From assembly GCA_010093685.1 (NCBI GenBank), contig MU006230.1, forward strand, positions 14,802 to 78,801: a stretch of DNA of 64,000 bases, read 5' to 3'. Positions within the stretch are counted from its first letter, which is position 1. Every line of letters starts with the position of its first letter. Both the position numbers and the translations under genes were made by a program. This document shows, in pieces, positions 43,792 to 56,125 of the stretch. Source of the DNA: Ophiobolus disseminans (taxonomy: Eukaryota > Ascomycota > Dothideomycetes > Pleosporales > Phaeosphaeriaceae). The notes under the pieces are model-generated. The model was not told the DNA's origin, ran no database searches, and worked only from the letters and a program-made list of their open reading frames with translations.

Positions 43792-46700
43792 ATGGACCGG
43801 CCCACGACACCGGGCGGGACACACTACGGACGGCCGCCCGCATACGACGACGAGGATGGCATCTCGCCGCAGCTGCAAGGAGGCTCAACAATGCGCTTGT
43901 TGACAAACGTGGATGAGAGCCAGAGCTACATGCCGTGAGTATCACTCTCCCTTTTCTGGTTCTGTTTTCTGTCTCCATTCTTGAGTTTTTGGTGTTCTGT
44001 ACTTCGCATTCCAACCAATACTCATACCTCCCTCCTGTAGAAGACCCTCTTTCGAAGAGTCGGCTTCACTCATGTCGGGCGCGAACAGCACCACGGCCGC
44101 GCTGGGCGAGCGCATGTCGGCGTCTGAGGTCGGCAAGCAGAAGAAGGCCGAGGCGGACATTGTCGACTTCCTGCGCGAGGCGGGCCATGCGCTCGACTCG
44201 AGCGCGGGTGCTGCGGCTGTGCCGTCGTCGCAGATGCCGAAGAGGAAGTCGCTCAAGACTCGGTTCGTCGACCGCTTGTCCCCTACCAAACCAAAGCTGG
44301 AGTGTGACCCAGGCTTACCAATATTTCATTCTCGCAGACCACCATCGCCTATGTCGCGATCATACCACCCCACAGGCTCGTCCATATCCGGGCTCTCGCG
44401 GACCCCGTCGGTGCTGGACACTGCGCCTAATATGCCGCCGCCGATAGACGTCGACTCCCCCTCATACGTACCGTACCGCCGACCGCTATCGCCCGACCGA
44501 CCCGGACGGCCGTATTCGCCCACACGCACATCAGTCGATTACTCGCGACCAGCCGCATCGTCCGTCTCGTATGAGCCAGTAGACCTGAACGGCAGCCCGC
44601 GGCCAGGCACTCCGTCATCTAGGTATGGCGGTGGCCGACCAGGCAGTCCTAAGCGGCCTCTTCCTCCGGCGCCGCTGTTCGCTGGCAGCGCGCGACCTCG
44701 CTCCCGCGACTCGGAATCGACCATGGACATGACCGACATGACCTCAATCCACATCAATGATGACCCCTTCACTGAGAATGGCGACGACCGGCCAGACCTG
44801 CGTTCGCGCGCATCATACATGACGGATGACACATACTCAGAAGCATACACAACTATAGACGAAAAGGTTGAGCACTACGGACCAGCTCCGGATGGCGAGC
44901 AGACAAGACGAGGCGCACGCGACGCCGTCATGACGAAGAAAGAGGTGCGCTTGATTAACGGTGAACTCATCCTGGAGTGCAAGATTCCCACCATCCTGTA
45001 CAGTTTTCTGCCGCGACGCGACGACATCGAGTTCACCCACATGCGATACACCGCCGTCACCTGCGATCCAGACGATTACGTCGACCGTGGCTACCAACTG
45101 CGACAGAACATTGGCAATGCGCGCGAGACGGAACTCTTCATCTGTATCACCATGTACAACGAGAACGAAATCGACTTCACTCGAACAATGCACGGCGTCA
45201 TGCAGAACATCAGCCACTTTTGCTCGCGCATGAAGTCAAGAACATGGGGCAAGGATGGATGGCAGAAAATTGTCGTGTGCATCATTTCCGATGGTCGCGG
45301 CAAAGTGCATCCTCGAACGCTGGATGCGATTGCAGCCATGGGATGCTTCCAAGAAGGTATCGCGAAGAACCACGTCAACCAGAAGGAGGTCACGGCCCAC
45401 GTGTACGAGTATACGACCCAGGTTTCGCTGGACTCCGACCTCAAGTTCAAGGGTGCCGAGAAGGGAATCGTGCCCTGCCAGATGATCTTCTGCCTCAAGG
45501 AGCGCAATGCGAAGAAGCTCAACTCCCATCGATGGTTCTTCAATGCGTTCGGTCGCGCACTCAATCCAAACGTGTGCATTCTCCTCGACGTCGGAACCAA
45601 GCCCGGACCAAAGGCGCTGTACCATCTCTGGAAGGCCTTCGACACTGATTCATCGGTGGCCGGAGCAGCCGGCGAGATCAAAGCTGGCAAAGGCAAGGCG
45701 TGGCTCGGTCTTCTCAACCCACTGGTCGCGTCTCAGAACTTCGAGTACAAGATGTCCAATATCCTCGACAAGCCGCTTGAGTCGGTCTTCGGCTACATTA
45801 CTGTGTTGCCTGGTGCACTGTCAGCGTACCGTTACCATGCGCTGCAGAACGACCACACAGGGCATGGTCCGCTGAGCCAGTACTTCAAGGGAGAGACGCT
45901 TCATGGTCAAGATGCAGATGTGTTCACTGCTAATATGTACTTGGCTGAGGATCGTATTCTGTGTTGGGAGCTTGTGGCGAAACGCAGCGAACAGTGGGTC
46001 TTGAAGTATGTCAAGGCTGCGACGGGAGAGACTGATGTGCCTGGTAAGTTTTTCATCGTTCGATGAGGTTGATTAGATACTAACATCCGCAGATACCGTC
46101 CCTGAGTTCATCTCGCAGCGCCGACGTTGGCTGAACGGCGCCTTCTTCGCTGCCGTTTACTCACTCCTCCACTTCAAGCAAGTCTGGTATACCGACCACA
46201 CCATCTGGCGCAAGATCCTGCTGCACATCGAATTCGTGTACCAATTCGTGCAACTACTCTTCACCTTCTTCTCACTGGCCAACTTCTACCTCACCTTCTA
46301 TTTCGTCGCCGGCTCGCTCTCCGATCCCGAACTTGACCCCTTTGGACACAACATCGGCAAATACATCTTCTACATCCTGCGCTACACATGCACGCTGCTC
46401 ATCTGCATGCAATTCATCCTGTCAATGGGCAACCGTCCGCAAGGCGCAAAGAAGATGTTCTTTTGGAGCATGATCATGTACGGCGTCATCATGGCCTACA
46501 CGACCTTCGCCTCCTTCTACATCGTCATCGTGCAACTCAAAGACCCCAAAGCCAAAAAGGAAATCGGCAACAACGTCTTCACCAACCTCATCATCTCGAC
46601 CGCCACAACAATCGGCCTCTACTTCCTCATGTCCTTCATGTACCTCGACCCCTGGCACATGTTCACCTCCTCGGCCCAATACTTCGCCCTCCTGCCCAGC

Positions 46701-47354
46701 TACATCGCCACCCTCCAGGTCTACGCCTTCTGCAACACGCACGACATCACGTGGGGCACCAAGGGCGACAACGTCGCTAAAACGGACCTCGGCGACGCTA
46801 AAGCTAAGACGAAAAATGTGGTTGAATTGGAAATGCCGAGCGAGCAGTTGGATATCGATTCTGGCTACGACGAAGCTCTCCGCAACCTCCGCGACCGCGT
46901 CGAAGTCCCCGTCCCCCCCATCAGCGAATCCCAACAACAGGAAGATTATTACCGCGCTGTGCGCACGTATATGGTGGTTATTTGGCTCATTTCTAACGCT
47001 GTGCTCGCTATGGCTGTTAGCGAGGCTTATTCCTCGCGGAAAGTTACGAACAACTTTTACTTGACATTCATCCTGTGGTCCGTCGCCGGCTTAGCATTCT
47101 TCCGCGCCATCGGCTCGACGACGTTCCTTGTCATTCAGTGGATCCACGCCGTCATGGAGACGAAGCTCAAGTGGGAGGATCGCATGGAGGAGAAGAAATC
47201 CAGAACGGGGCTGGGGGGCGGGAGGAGGAAGTTTGGTCGCTTTGGTGGGGGGTGGGGGGGCGGAGGGGGGAGTTGGTGGTCCGGAAGTGCGATTTCGAGT
47301 AAGATTAGTAGTTTGGCACCGAGTAGTTGGGGCGGGAGTAGTGTGGGGCGGTGA
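43792..47354 (+). CDS. Chitin synthase, division 1 (class I-II type)
   Basis: Three exons (43792-43934, 44041-46043, 46093-47354) give 1135 residues. The N-terminal 290 residues are Pro/Ser/Arg-rich and probably phosphorylated. The Chitin_synth_1N segment begins near RLINGELILECKIPTIL, followed by the catalytic domain with TMYNENEIDFTRTMHGVM, LLDVGTKPGPKALYHLW and LAEDRIL. Q724-W728 (QRRRW) is the signature of processive chitin synthases. At least seven membrane helices follow. A charged C-terminus has a Gly/Trp-rich patch. The enzyme polymerises UDP-GlcNAc to chitin at the plasma membrane. There is no myosin head. I cannot separate class I from II by eye. Confidence 0.94.
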
Positions 47355-48354
47355 AGGGGATTGATGGGTGGGGATAATGATTTCATGATATGAGTTATGG
47401 GTGGCGTTTTTGGGGGGTTTGGTGACTGTTTGGGTTGGGGAGAGGGAGGTGTGTGTGTGTGCGTGTAGTTATACGGTATGACTGTTGTTCGTTTGGGCTG
47501 GCATTTGGGCATCGCCGCGACGAAAGTGTAATGAACTGATCCCAGGGTGTACTACATCACATTCAAAGCAATACTCCGTACCCACAAACCCATCTACCAC
47601 TCACACGCCCACCCACAAACCCAAATCCGACCCGCACGTACCCACTTTCAGATGTCGATGTCCGTTTTCTCCGACCACGGCATATTTCATGAGGTCCAAC
47701 ACCTGACACTTGGTCAATTACATGTTTAGAACAAGGCTGTGCGTCGTAAACCAGCACCACCACAGCCTCGCACCCACACTACCACTCATCAACATCCATA
47801 ATCGTGCAATTTACCTCTTGTCCTCGTCAAATGGCGCAGCTGCAACGCATATCATCACATCCCCGCATTAACTACTGCCACTTCCAGCGCCGCTGCGTAG
47901 GTCTCAGCTACCACGGACACGTGTGAAGGGATTGTAGAATAGCGGTTCATGATGTGGCTAAAGGAGAAGTGGGTGCTGCTGCTTGGGTGTATGGCGATGG
48001 GAGGGGTGAGGCATCGTATGTTAGGGGCGGGGTGGGACTATTATTTTGGGAGGTTGGAGGAGCAAGGTGTTTGCCTTTGATTGAGTGATTGAGGCTTGGG
48101 GCGTGTTTATTTGGTTGTGTTGTGTCGTGTCATGGCTGTTGGGTGTTAGACTGTGTACTGCGTGCTAGGTGGTGGATTAGTCTGAGAAATGGTGCGGTAA
48201 GGACTCGTGAACTTTGGTCTCGTTGTGGTGTGATGCTTTCGTTCCCAATGCGTGCTGTTGGTACAATCGACGTATCTACAGTTCCACCCACTGCCCTGTC
48301 CATCTCCTCAATCCCGCTCCTTCGCCTCATGTCGTTCCCTCATCCGTCATGCGC
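47355..48354. other. 1-kb intergenic region, 3' of chitin synthase and ATP19
   Basis: Includes a GT-dinucleotide run near 47450-47467 and C-rich repeats of CACCCACAAACCC type (47580-47630). No gene found. Confidence 0.45.
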
Positions 48355-48820
48355 TTATTTCCCCTGAACCTTGTCCGCCGCTTTCTTAACGTAATCCCTG
48401 TACACCAATCAGCCCGCCATCCTCATAAATCACACTCCGCGAACAGCACGACATGTACGTTTACCGTGGAAGGTGCAGTATAGCGTCGACGTACTTTACA
48501 AAGCTCTCCTCGTCCTTGCTCTTTGCGTTGATGGGCGGCGAGGTCGGGTCCTCGATTTTCTTGCCGCCGGTTGCGAGGACGGCGCCGCCGATTGTTATGC
48601 CGAGGGTTGCCATTGCGAGCTAGATATGCTTTGGTCAGCGCTGTTTTGACATGATGGGTGCTTGAAAAGTTTGTTTCGCTGCTGGGAGGTGTAATTTCGG
48701 TGCGCGCGACTGTAGCAAGAGCTTGGGAGAGCTTCAATCCGAACTTTTCGGGCAGCTTCCGGGATAACGTACGACGTGCGATCCGACCTGGCGGCCCATG
48801 ATGGTGTACATTGCAACCAT
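48355..48820 (-). CDS. ATP19: ATP synthase subunit K, Atp19-like
   Basis: A very short gene of three exons (48820-48773, 48619-48495, 48397-48355) giving 71 residues; yeast Atp19 has 68. The product starts MVAMYTIMGRQVGSHVLAMA, has one hydrophobic helix (TLGITIGGAVLAT) and ends in KDEESFVKDYVKKAADKVQGK. That tail matches the Atp19 pattern of a KDEE-F-(V/I)-(K/E)-x-Y(V/L)-KK end. All splice sites are GT-AG and the frame closes. Atp19 is a small mitochondrial inner-membrane subunit that helps dimerise F1Fo ATP synthase. The gene is head-to-head with MTP18. Confidence 0.87.
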
Positions 48821-49176
48821 TTTGGCGGTGTTTGAATGTGTAGGGGTTCGTAGGATGGGGGATGGGGCGTCAATGGATGAATTCGTGAAGCGTGGGTCGA
48901 CGGCGACGTTGGGTGTTCGGAGGTTTGCGGTGGTGTTGAGCCGCTTAGTCAGGTGTGGCTGGTGGTGTGGCCGTGGCTGTGGCGGGTGCTCGAAGCTCTG
49001 ACCAGGCGTTGTGTGGAAGTGACGTCTGAGCAGCCGAGGTGCGAAGGCACCGAGACCTGATCATTGCCTCCCAGACACATGCACACACAATCTTTTGGTT
49101 TTTCGTTCGCTAGTGGTATACAAAAAGAAAATACCAATAAGAGAAGGAGCAAGAGACAAGATCTAATTCCTCCAAC
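48821..49176. promoter_or_regulatory. Shared promoter of ATP19 and MTP18
   Basis: A 356-bp head-to-head interval between two nuclear genes for mitochondrial inner-membrane proteins. No TATA box is evident. Confidence 0.5.
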
Positions 49177-50167
49177 ATGGCCAAAGACAACAATCCTGAC
49201 AAGTTCGACGACATCCCCCACGAGCGCAAAGACCCGCGCCCAGATTTCTCAATGCCACCGCCGCGGAAAGCGCTCCCAAAAGAGATTCAAGACACACTGA
49301 ACGATGATGAAAAGTTATGGGAAGTCCTGTACGAGGGCAAAGCGGAAGACACAACAGACACCTCAATCCGATATGCCGCCTACGCAACCCGCATCCGCAC
49401 CATAATGCTCTCTGCCCACCGCTACGTCGCATACACATCCGACATCGGCGAATCTTTCCGCCCAATCGCACATCCATACCTCGTCAAGGGCGCGTACGGC
49501 ATTTCGTGGCTGTATCTCATCGGCGATGTATCACACGAGGGATACAAAGCGTACTGCCGGAACCAAAAGACACTGCATCCCGAAAACTATCTTGAAGTGG
49601 ATGTTAAGGAAGAGAAAGCTCCGGAGTTGGTGGCTGCGAAAACGACTGGCATCTTCGATGCAATCAAGGAGGCTGCGAAAACTGCTACGAGCACCGAGGG
49701 CGTGAAGATGGGTGGGACGGGTAGTGCGATCACGGGAGGGCATATATCGCCGGGTCTGGTACCAGCGATTGAAGACTACCGGGCTGTTATGGCGCAACGA
49801 GCCATCTTCCAGGCTGTTGCGTCAATGGGTCTGCCAGCCTTCACTATTCACAGCATAGTACGATATTCTGGCCGGGCACTCAAGGATGCGAAGAACAAGA
49901 CTATAAGGACGTGGGGTCCGATCGGAGTATGTATCTCCTAGCCACCTACTTTACAACATGATCACTAACAACACACAGCTTGGTCTCGCTGCTGTTCCCT
50001 TCCTGCCATACATGTTCGACGAGCCCGTCGAGCATGCCACCGAATGGCTCTTCTACAACGCGTTCAAGACGTTCGGCGGTCCGAAGGCGGTAGAGGGACG
50101 ACCAGTTATTGGTGCAAAGGAGTTGCGGAAAGAAGAGAGCCAGTCGAGTCATCTCAAGGAGCTATAG
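49177..50167 (+). CDS. MTP18: Mitochondrial fission process protein 1 (MTP18) family
   Basis: Two exons (49177-49926 and 49979-50167) give 312 residues. After a polar N-terminus (about 65 residues) comes the MTP18 core: SIRYAAYATRIRTIMLSAHRY, YTSDIGESFRPIAHPYLVKG and YGISWLYLIGDVSHEGYKAY. Later hydrophobic segments are RAIFQAVASMGLPAFTIHSI and LGLAAVPFLPYMFDEPVEHATEW. MTFP1/MTP18 is an inner-membrane protein with about four helices. It controls mitochondrial fission and inner-membrane integrity in animals. Fungal members are longer and little studied. The family assignment is firm; the role here is inferred. Confidence 0.88.
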
Positions 50168-50543
50168 AGAGTTCATGATAGCATCGGAGCACCGAACTAC
50201 CCGGTTTGGAATCTGGAAACTCATCACTTCGCTGAAGATTGAAGATTCATCTTACAAAGCATACGATCCGCTTAATAGCTAATGTACATATACAATTACT
50301 TTTCACTCACAATTACCTAAGTGTCAATAGGTTACTAACACGTTGGGTCGACTTACACCATGGAATCTCGTAACCTTATTGAGCTGATATACGAGCGTAA
50401 CAATATCTTAAAAGTAACTAACGCCCACATGGATATAATCGGCTAGTCCCAGGTAAGAAGGACATCTCAATTCTTATTAAAACACACTACATACACGCAG
50501 CAACAAACACTCCACCCCCTATGAATCCCCCCCTACTACACCC
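50168..50543. other. AT-rich intergenic region after MTP18
   Basis: A local drop in GC with no gene or repeat recognised. Convergent with the hypothetical gene on the reverse strand. Confidence 0.45.
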
Positions 50544-51044
50544 TTACCCCCTCTCCCTCTCAAACAACGTCCCAGCCGTAGGATCAAACTCCTTCTTCCT
50601 GCACACCGAGCACCGCTCATCCGGAACATCCGCATTATCCGTTTGCGGATCCGACTGCTCACGATTAAACCTCTTCCCCGGCGCGATGAAATATATATCC
50701 GGGCTATCAGAGCTCATAAGCTGTTCATACGTGAGCCGGGCCAGCTGCACAAGGTTGGGGCAGCACTTGCCGTCCCTCACGGCTTGGTCGCATCGACGGA
50801 TTATCCATACGCCGTGGGCCATGAAGTCGTGTTTGGGCCGGAAGACGCGGCGGCCGGGCGCATCGATGGTGAAGGCGCAGGCGCCGGTGGCCCTGACGTA
50901 TTTGCACATTGGGGTTTGTGTTGGGGGTGGATTAGAGGCTGGTTTGCTCTGAGGTAGTGAAGTGGATGGGTGGAGTCGTTGCTTTATGGCTGTGTTCCGA
51001 GATTGTGTTGGTGTAGGGTTGTATGTGGAAGTTGGATATGCCAT
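50544..51044 (-). CDS. Hypothetical protein with Cys pairs
   Basis: Intronless, 166 residues. The N-terminus is Pro/Thr/Gln-rich and disordered. The core has MCKYVRATGACAF, a QAVRDGKCC segment and a C-terminal ERCSVCRKKEFDP CxxC pair. The Cys/His arrangement might bind zinc, but no known domain fits. Coding status rests on frame length and the lack of antisense competition. No neighbouring gene suggests a function. Confidence 0.6.
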   Translation of the reverse strand: MAYPTSTYNPTPTQSRNTAIKQRLHPSTSLPQSKPASNPPPTQTPMCKYVRATGACAFTIDAPGRRVFRPKHDFMAHGVWIIRRCDQAVRDGKCCPNLVQLARLTYEQLMSSDSPDIYFIAPGKRFNREQSDPQTDNADVPDERCSVCRKKEFDPTAGTLFERERG

Positions 51045-52311
51045 CGACGCTCCTTTTATACTCTGGTCGTGAGCTATGAATCAGAGATGAAGACTCTGTA
51101 CCGTGACGACAGTTGTCCGAGTCAAAGGGACTCAAGTTGATTCGCTGACTGTCTGGTTCGGTGTGCACTCACAGGCGCTTTCGGTGAGATGCCTTTGCCT
51201 ATGGCTCATGCTTCGTGACATATGTGCTTGGCTCTTTCATAGTCATAGTATTGAGAATGTCGAAAGATAGGAACTTGATGCTTTAAGCTGTGAGGACATT
51301 TGAGTAAAATTTCTGTGAGAGAGCAGTCATCTAAATGATGATAAGCAAGATCCTCTCACAAGGTATTGCCCTACTCCTGTACTTCAAGGAAGTTTTCGAT
51401 AGTAAAACGTACGCTACTCTGCTTCTTCTTAGCTGGAATGAACTTTACCAATGGGGGCAAAAGTATTCACTTTGTCTCTCCGTGAGATTTGGCTCTAAGG
51501 GTCAACAGCATGTCTATAGATTTATCTCTAGACGGAGAAGCGACAAAAAAGTACACCAAGCCTTTCAATGGTGAGTGATCTTGTATTTCCCCTAGCATTG
51601 CGAAGATATACAGCCATAGCAATGAGAAAATGAACAAGAGCATTCGTTGTTAATGCAAAACTAAACTACACTTCGCCTAACCATACACACCCGGGCAATC
51701 ATGATAACACGACACAAGACTAGCCTACTGTATTGTCTGGCTCGAAATCTCCCGCACGTTGTCCATATAGTTGGGATCCGTTTCATCAACTACCAGGCCT
51801 TGTGAGAACCAAGCACGGCTCACCTCACCCTTGACCTCCTCCCAACGCTGATACGTGCATCCGGAGCTAACATTCTCACTGTTATCCTGGACAAGGATAT
51901 TGGGCATTCAGATATAATCGAGTGAAAGTTTTTCAAACAGCTTAAGTTTGGCTGGGTGGTATCGCGCTCTAACTGTGAGCATTGTACTAATAGCATGCAT
52001 TGGGCACGAACGCATCATGTCAACCACTTTCACGATGTTCCGGGTGAGATGGGAAGTCCGGATGGCTTAGTACCAACTTGTCAGACATTCCCACCCCACG
52101 TCCTATCCGGAACCAGGTCCTCGCTGGAAACTTTTGCCTGATGACTGAAGACGCCGCTGTCACCGGGAAAGTGAACTTACAATGTACGCCAACCGTTGCT
52201 AGTATAAAAATACTTTGTATTACACAGCCAAGTGATATTTCAGACGGTCACAATTAAATACTATACAGTCCTAACCAACAAAGTACATAGCCCCAAGCCC
52301 TCCTGTGTATA
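51045..52311. other. Intergenic; isolated 60-codon frame
   Basis: A reverse frame at 51907-51725 (MPNILVQDNSENVSSGCTYQ to REISSQTIQ) has protein-like composition and could be a fragment of a lost gene or a last exon, but no partner exon was found. The rest is AT-rich with no recognisable gene. Confidence 0.4.
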
Positions 52312-53372
52312 CTAGCTATGCCTATTCGCAATAGTCAACACCTCATCTCCAGACTTTTCATCATCTCTAGCTACTCCTCGTACCGTTTCTACATGCTTCT
52401 GAATGCCCTGCCATTGCTCCTTCGGAATCCCACCAATCCCAGCATCCGCACTCCATTCTTTGCCCACATACGGAATCCACACGTCTTTAAGCTCTACGCC
52501 GGGGAACTGGCTGAGCTCCCAGTCGTGGTAGTACCCATCCCTCTTTAAGAGCACATGCTTCGTATTCATGCCGGGCTTATACTGCACGGGCTGAACCGGC
52601 GCTTTGAACGTCACTCCGTGCAGGCCCTGGAATGCGAATTTGGCCGATTGGTCACAGTACAGATGATGCGTTTTGCTATCTGCATTTGAGCCCTGGCATT
52701 TTGCACATGCGCCTGGGAGTGCGTTGTGTGCGGCGCGCGCGGGGACTTCGTTGGCGTCTTGTGCGAGGACCCAGTCGTCGCTGGGGCCGCGGTTGAAGAG
52801 GAGGATCTCGCAGCCTGTGGCGGGCTTGGTTGGGTCTTTCATGTACCGCTCGTATGCGCGTGAGCATGCGTAGCCGCGCAGCGCAATGTCGATGTCCCAG
52901 CACCAGTGTAGATTTAGCTTTTGGATGGGCTCGCCGTTGCTGCCTTTGACTAGATGCTGTTGGCAGTCCTTGCCGGTGTAGATGACTAGTTCGCGCAAGC
53001 TCAGCCAAAAAATTCTTCGGAGTGGACTTTATCGTGGTCGATGAAGTCTTCTTTGGTTTTGGCGTTGTCGAAGATCGCTCGTTTCGCATCATCGCTAACT
53101 TTTGGAACAAGGTAGTTGAGTTCTGCGCGTCGGTATTTGGGGTTGAACTTATGCCAGCCTTTCGGTAGGTCTTCTGGGAGAGGGACTTCGCGGTCTCGTA
53201 CGCCCTTTGTCGTTAGTCGCTGTGACTTTCCAGCGGTCGTTGATGAGCTCTGGGTATGGAAGGTACCCCTTTCCTGCTATGAGCGTGTCGTTGGTGTAGT
53301 CTTGTTGGCTTTCCAGTTGTTAGCATAGAAGGTAAATGGATTGCATGAGGTCTTACTACTCGTAAGACATTT
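52312..53372 (-). pseudogene. Hypothetical protein gene with frameshifts
   Basis: A start exon MSYD near 53372 joins, through a short intron ending GGAAAG near 53331, to QQDYTNDTLIAGKGYLPYPE and LINDRWKVTATNDKG. The frame then shifts near 53205 to VRDREVPLPEDLPKGWHKFN and on to KEDFIDHDKVHSEEFF. It breaks again near 53008 and resumes as RELVIYTGKDCQQHLV, then LNLHWCWDIDIALRGYACSR, to a stop at 52312 (last residues TIANRHS). The three parts read as one protein of about 340 residues without known domain. Neither break has splice signals; a T6 run at the second could be a sequencing slip. RIP-type stops are absent. Confidence 0.6.
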
Positions 53373-54238
53373 TGTGTTTTTCAAGTGATGGTGAGGGTAT
53401 CTTTGGTTGACTTGTTCACGAACTGAGAGGAGGAATTTCGACTGTATAAATGATGCGGAGATCGCTTCCACGAACACATCTCGCTTTCTTGTGGTTCTTC
53501 TTATAGCCCAATATTAACATGACTCTTCTCACACTAAGCTGTGTCCGAGCCACCAAGCCCATACCCTTGAATAGGGAGGCGCGGGAATGCTTCACTTGCA
53601 CGTACTTGCGTAATATCGTACTACGCGTGGATATCTTAAACTGATCATAGCTCTCCATCCGAGCTCATGATGAAAAACCTGCGTGTAGTCGTGCTACTTG
53701 AAGGTTATGTTGCTTGATGCTCGTACAATTTGGCTGAATGTTGGGTTCCAGCTCTGGGCAAATTGAAGGAGAGGCTGTTCCATGATACAAAGAATTCTCT
53801 TGTGGTCGCCGTATCAATAGCTCTTCGCCGCGGAAATCATTCCATATTCGCTGAGCATTGCAACTCGAATCCCCCAACACGTTACACCATTGCGGCGTTT
53901 GTGCTGTCGTGCATTGGTGTTGTCAGCTTACTGGTTCCGAGCGGGAACCCAATGCTTTGAGTGTTGGACCACGAGATGGCTGAAGCTTACGGGCCACGGA
54001 CCTTCACCAATTCCAACTTAATGTAGCAACAATGTACCAGCGTTGGTCACATGAAGTGGGGTCCTATGGTGACAGTGGGATGCATCCTCTAGAGCTTGCG
54101 GCAGCCCAAGCGAATGAGAGTAGTAACGTGTTTGCCGGGAAGCTGGGATAATGCAGGTTCGGGTCGAAACGGATTCACCCTATCCTTAGAAATACATACG
54201 AAAAACTGTGGGAAGTATACTCCAACTAGCTTGCGAGG
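53373..54238. other. Intergenic, nothing recognised
   Basis: Short overlapping frames on both strands and no supported gene. Confidence 0.4.
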
Positions 54239-56125
54239 TCACATTCGTTCCTCCTCGGATTCCAATTTCTCTTTGATCATTTCCTCTTCCTCTTCCGATT
54301 TTTCTTTGACCATTACTTCCAACGGCTCTGCTCCTTTCGTGCAACAGTCTTTGTCGCCGAAGTAATTTACGAGGTCTTCTGCCGTTGGCCGATCGTTGGG
54401 ATCGTGACTCAGCATCTTCATGATTACCGGCCTGATGTCTGGAGGGCCTTCCCGCAAGAGTCCTTTGTCGCTGGGCAAAAGTTCCTGCAGGGCAGGTATA
54501 TTGGCGTGGTATGAGTTATCCCCTGCCGAATTTGAAGCCAACGCTCCCTGAATGCTTCCAGTGAGTTCCTCGGGATAATACGCTGCATATAATTCTAGAA
54601 ATACGCATCCAAGAGAGAAAATGTCTGCAGGTAGTCCTCGAGGGCTCTGCTGCACAACTTCTGGAGCAGCATATCTCTTTGTAAAGGATGTTCTTCCGTC
54701 TGTTTCGACAGCTTCTAGAGTATCGTAGGTGCGTGCTATTCCAAAGTCTGCGATATAGGGTTTGAAATTGCCGGTGTCCCCGTCGCCCTTTCGCTTGACG
54801 AGGATATTTTGAGGCTTGATATCCATGTGCTTTGTCAACTTTTCATGTATATACCGGACTGCGTGGCTCAAGCAACCGAAGAAACCTGCAGCCGACTTTT
54901 CCATGCCAGGTCTTAACTTAGGCTCGATAAGTGGATCGGAAAAGGCCTCAATATATCCCTCGAGATTATCGTCCGCGACGGGGTATAGCAGGATCGACAA
55001 ATGTCTACCTTTGACGTAAGTTCCGATGACACGCAAAATATGCGAATGATTGAGGCGTGTGAGGTGGGAAACCTCCTTAATGGCTTCTTCCTTCGTCATC
55101 GTCTGCCTGCCACAAGCAATGGTCTTACGCGCGAGTAGGATTCTGCGACATTTCACGCTCTGGACAGTGGCGGTACGAGTGCTTCCCAGGTCGTCATGGA
55201 CTTCTAAGAGGCTGTTGATCAACGGCCGCTCGTCTTGCGCGAACTTAGCATGCTGTCCACGACCTGACCAGTTGTGCTCCACCATAGGATCTACAGGCCA
55301 CAGCTTTTGCGATTGTAGTAGTTGTGCGTACTCGTCATCTCTACACGTTGTCAATGACGGCAACCTGTCATATGATCATAGGTCCTGCTTACTCGCGAAG
55401 CTCACCTAGAGCGATCTTCTTACTGTGTTCGCCCATGCGTGAATAGGCCGAGTAGAAAGTGCTTTCGGAGAAAACGACTGACGATGTTTTGTGTGATGGA
55501 ATTGAACGTATCGCAGAGGCCGAAGCAGATGCGTCCCAGATCTTGCTCAGTTGATAGGCATACGACGGAGGCCAGTCAGAACGACTCGACTCTACCTCTA
55601 AGGATTCGAGCTCTGATACCAAAGAAGCATTGTCGGAAGACACATCTTTGAGGTTGATAATACCACTAGCTGTATACAGATCTGGGACAAAATAGGAAGC
55701 TGGTATCGACGTGTAGTCGGTTGATACGGGATCCCGAATTTCTTCACGGACTTCAAATCAATCGTCAGCATATACGCGAAAAGCTAAATAACCCAGGCAT
55801 CTGTTTTGGGAACCCACTTTTATCAAAGATACTCAAAGCATTGATGTCGAGTCCGTCCTTTAGGGCAAACAGGCCGTGATCTCCATACTGGTAACACTGT
55901 TAGTTCATTACCATATTTTGTTTTCAGATATGCAGGACAGACCTGTGCCATAAAGTGTTTGCAAAACCTTCGTACAGATAGATAGTCCAGAGCCGTGCAT
56001 TTTGATCCGAATTCTGAGTATTGCTCATGATACAAGAATTTGACAGCAGATTGAAACTCCGCAACCGAAGTGATCGGCCGCAGTTGGCTCATTGCGGGGT
56101 CAACAGTTCCGACTGAGGCACTCAT
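54239..56125 (-). CDS. Protein kinase with a novel N-terminal region
   Basis: Four exons (56125-55943, 55896-55818, 55750-55393, 55340-54239) give 573 residues. Residues 1-240 are unknown (VAEFQSAVKFLYHEQYSEFG near the start). The kinase domain starts near 240. The Gly-rich loop is weak (DDLGSTRTATVQ) but the lysine ILLARK is present. The catalytic loop is HMDIKPQNILV (HMD in place of HRD), followed by IADFGIA, a TSFTKRYAAPEVV activation/APE segment and DIFSLGCVFLEL. The protein ends in an acidic Glu-rich tail (EKSEEEEEMIKEKLESEEER). Catalytic Asp, Asn and DFG are intact, so activity is likely. It resembles the expanded orphan kinases of dothideomycetes rather than a named pathway kinase. Confidence 0.85.
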
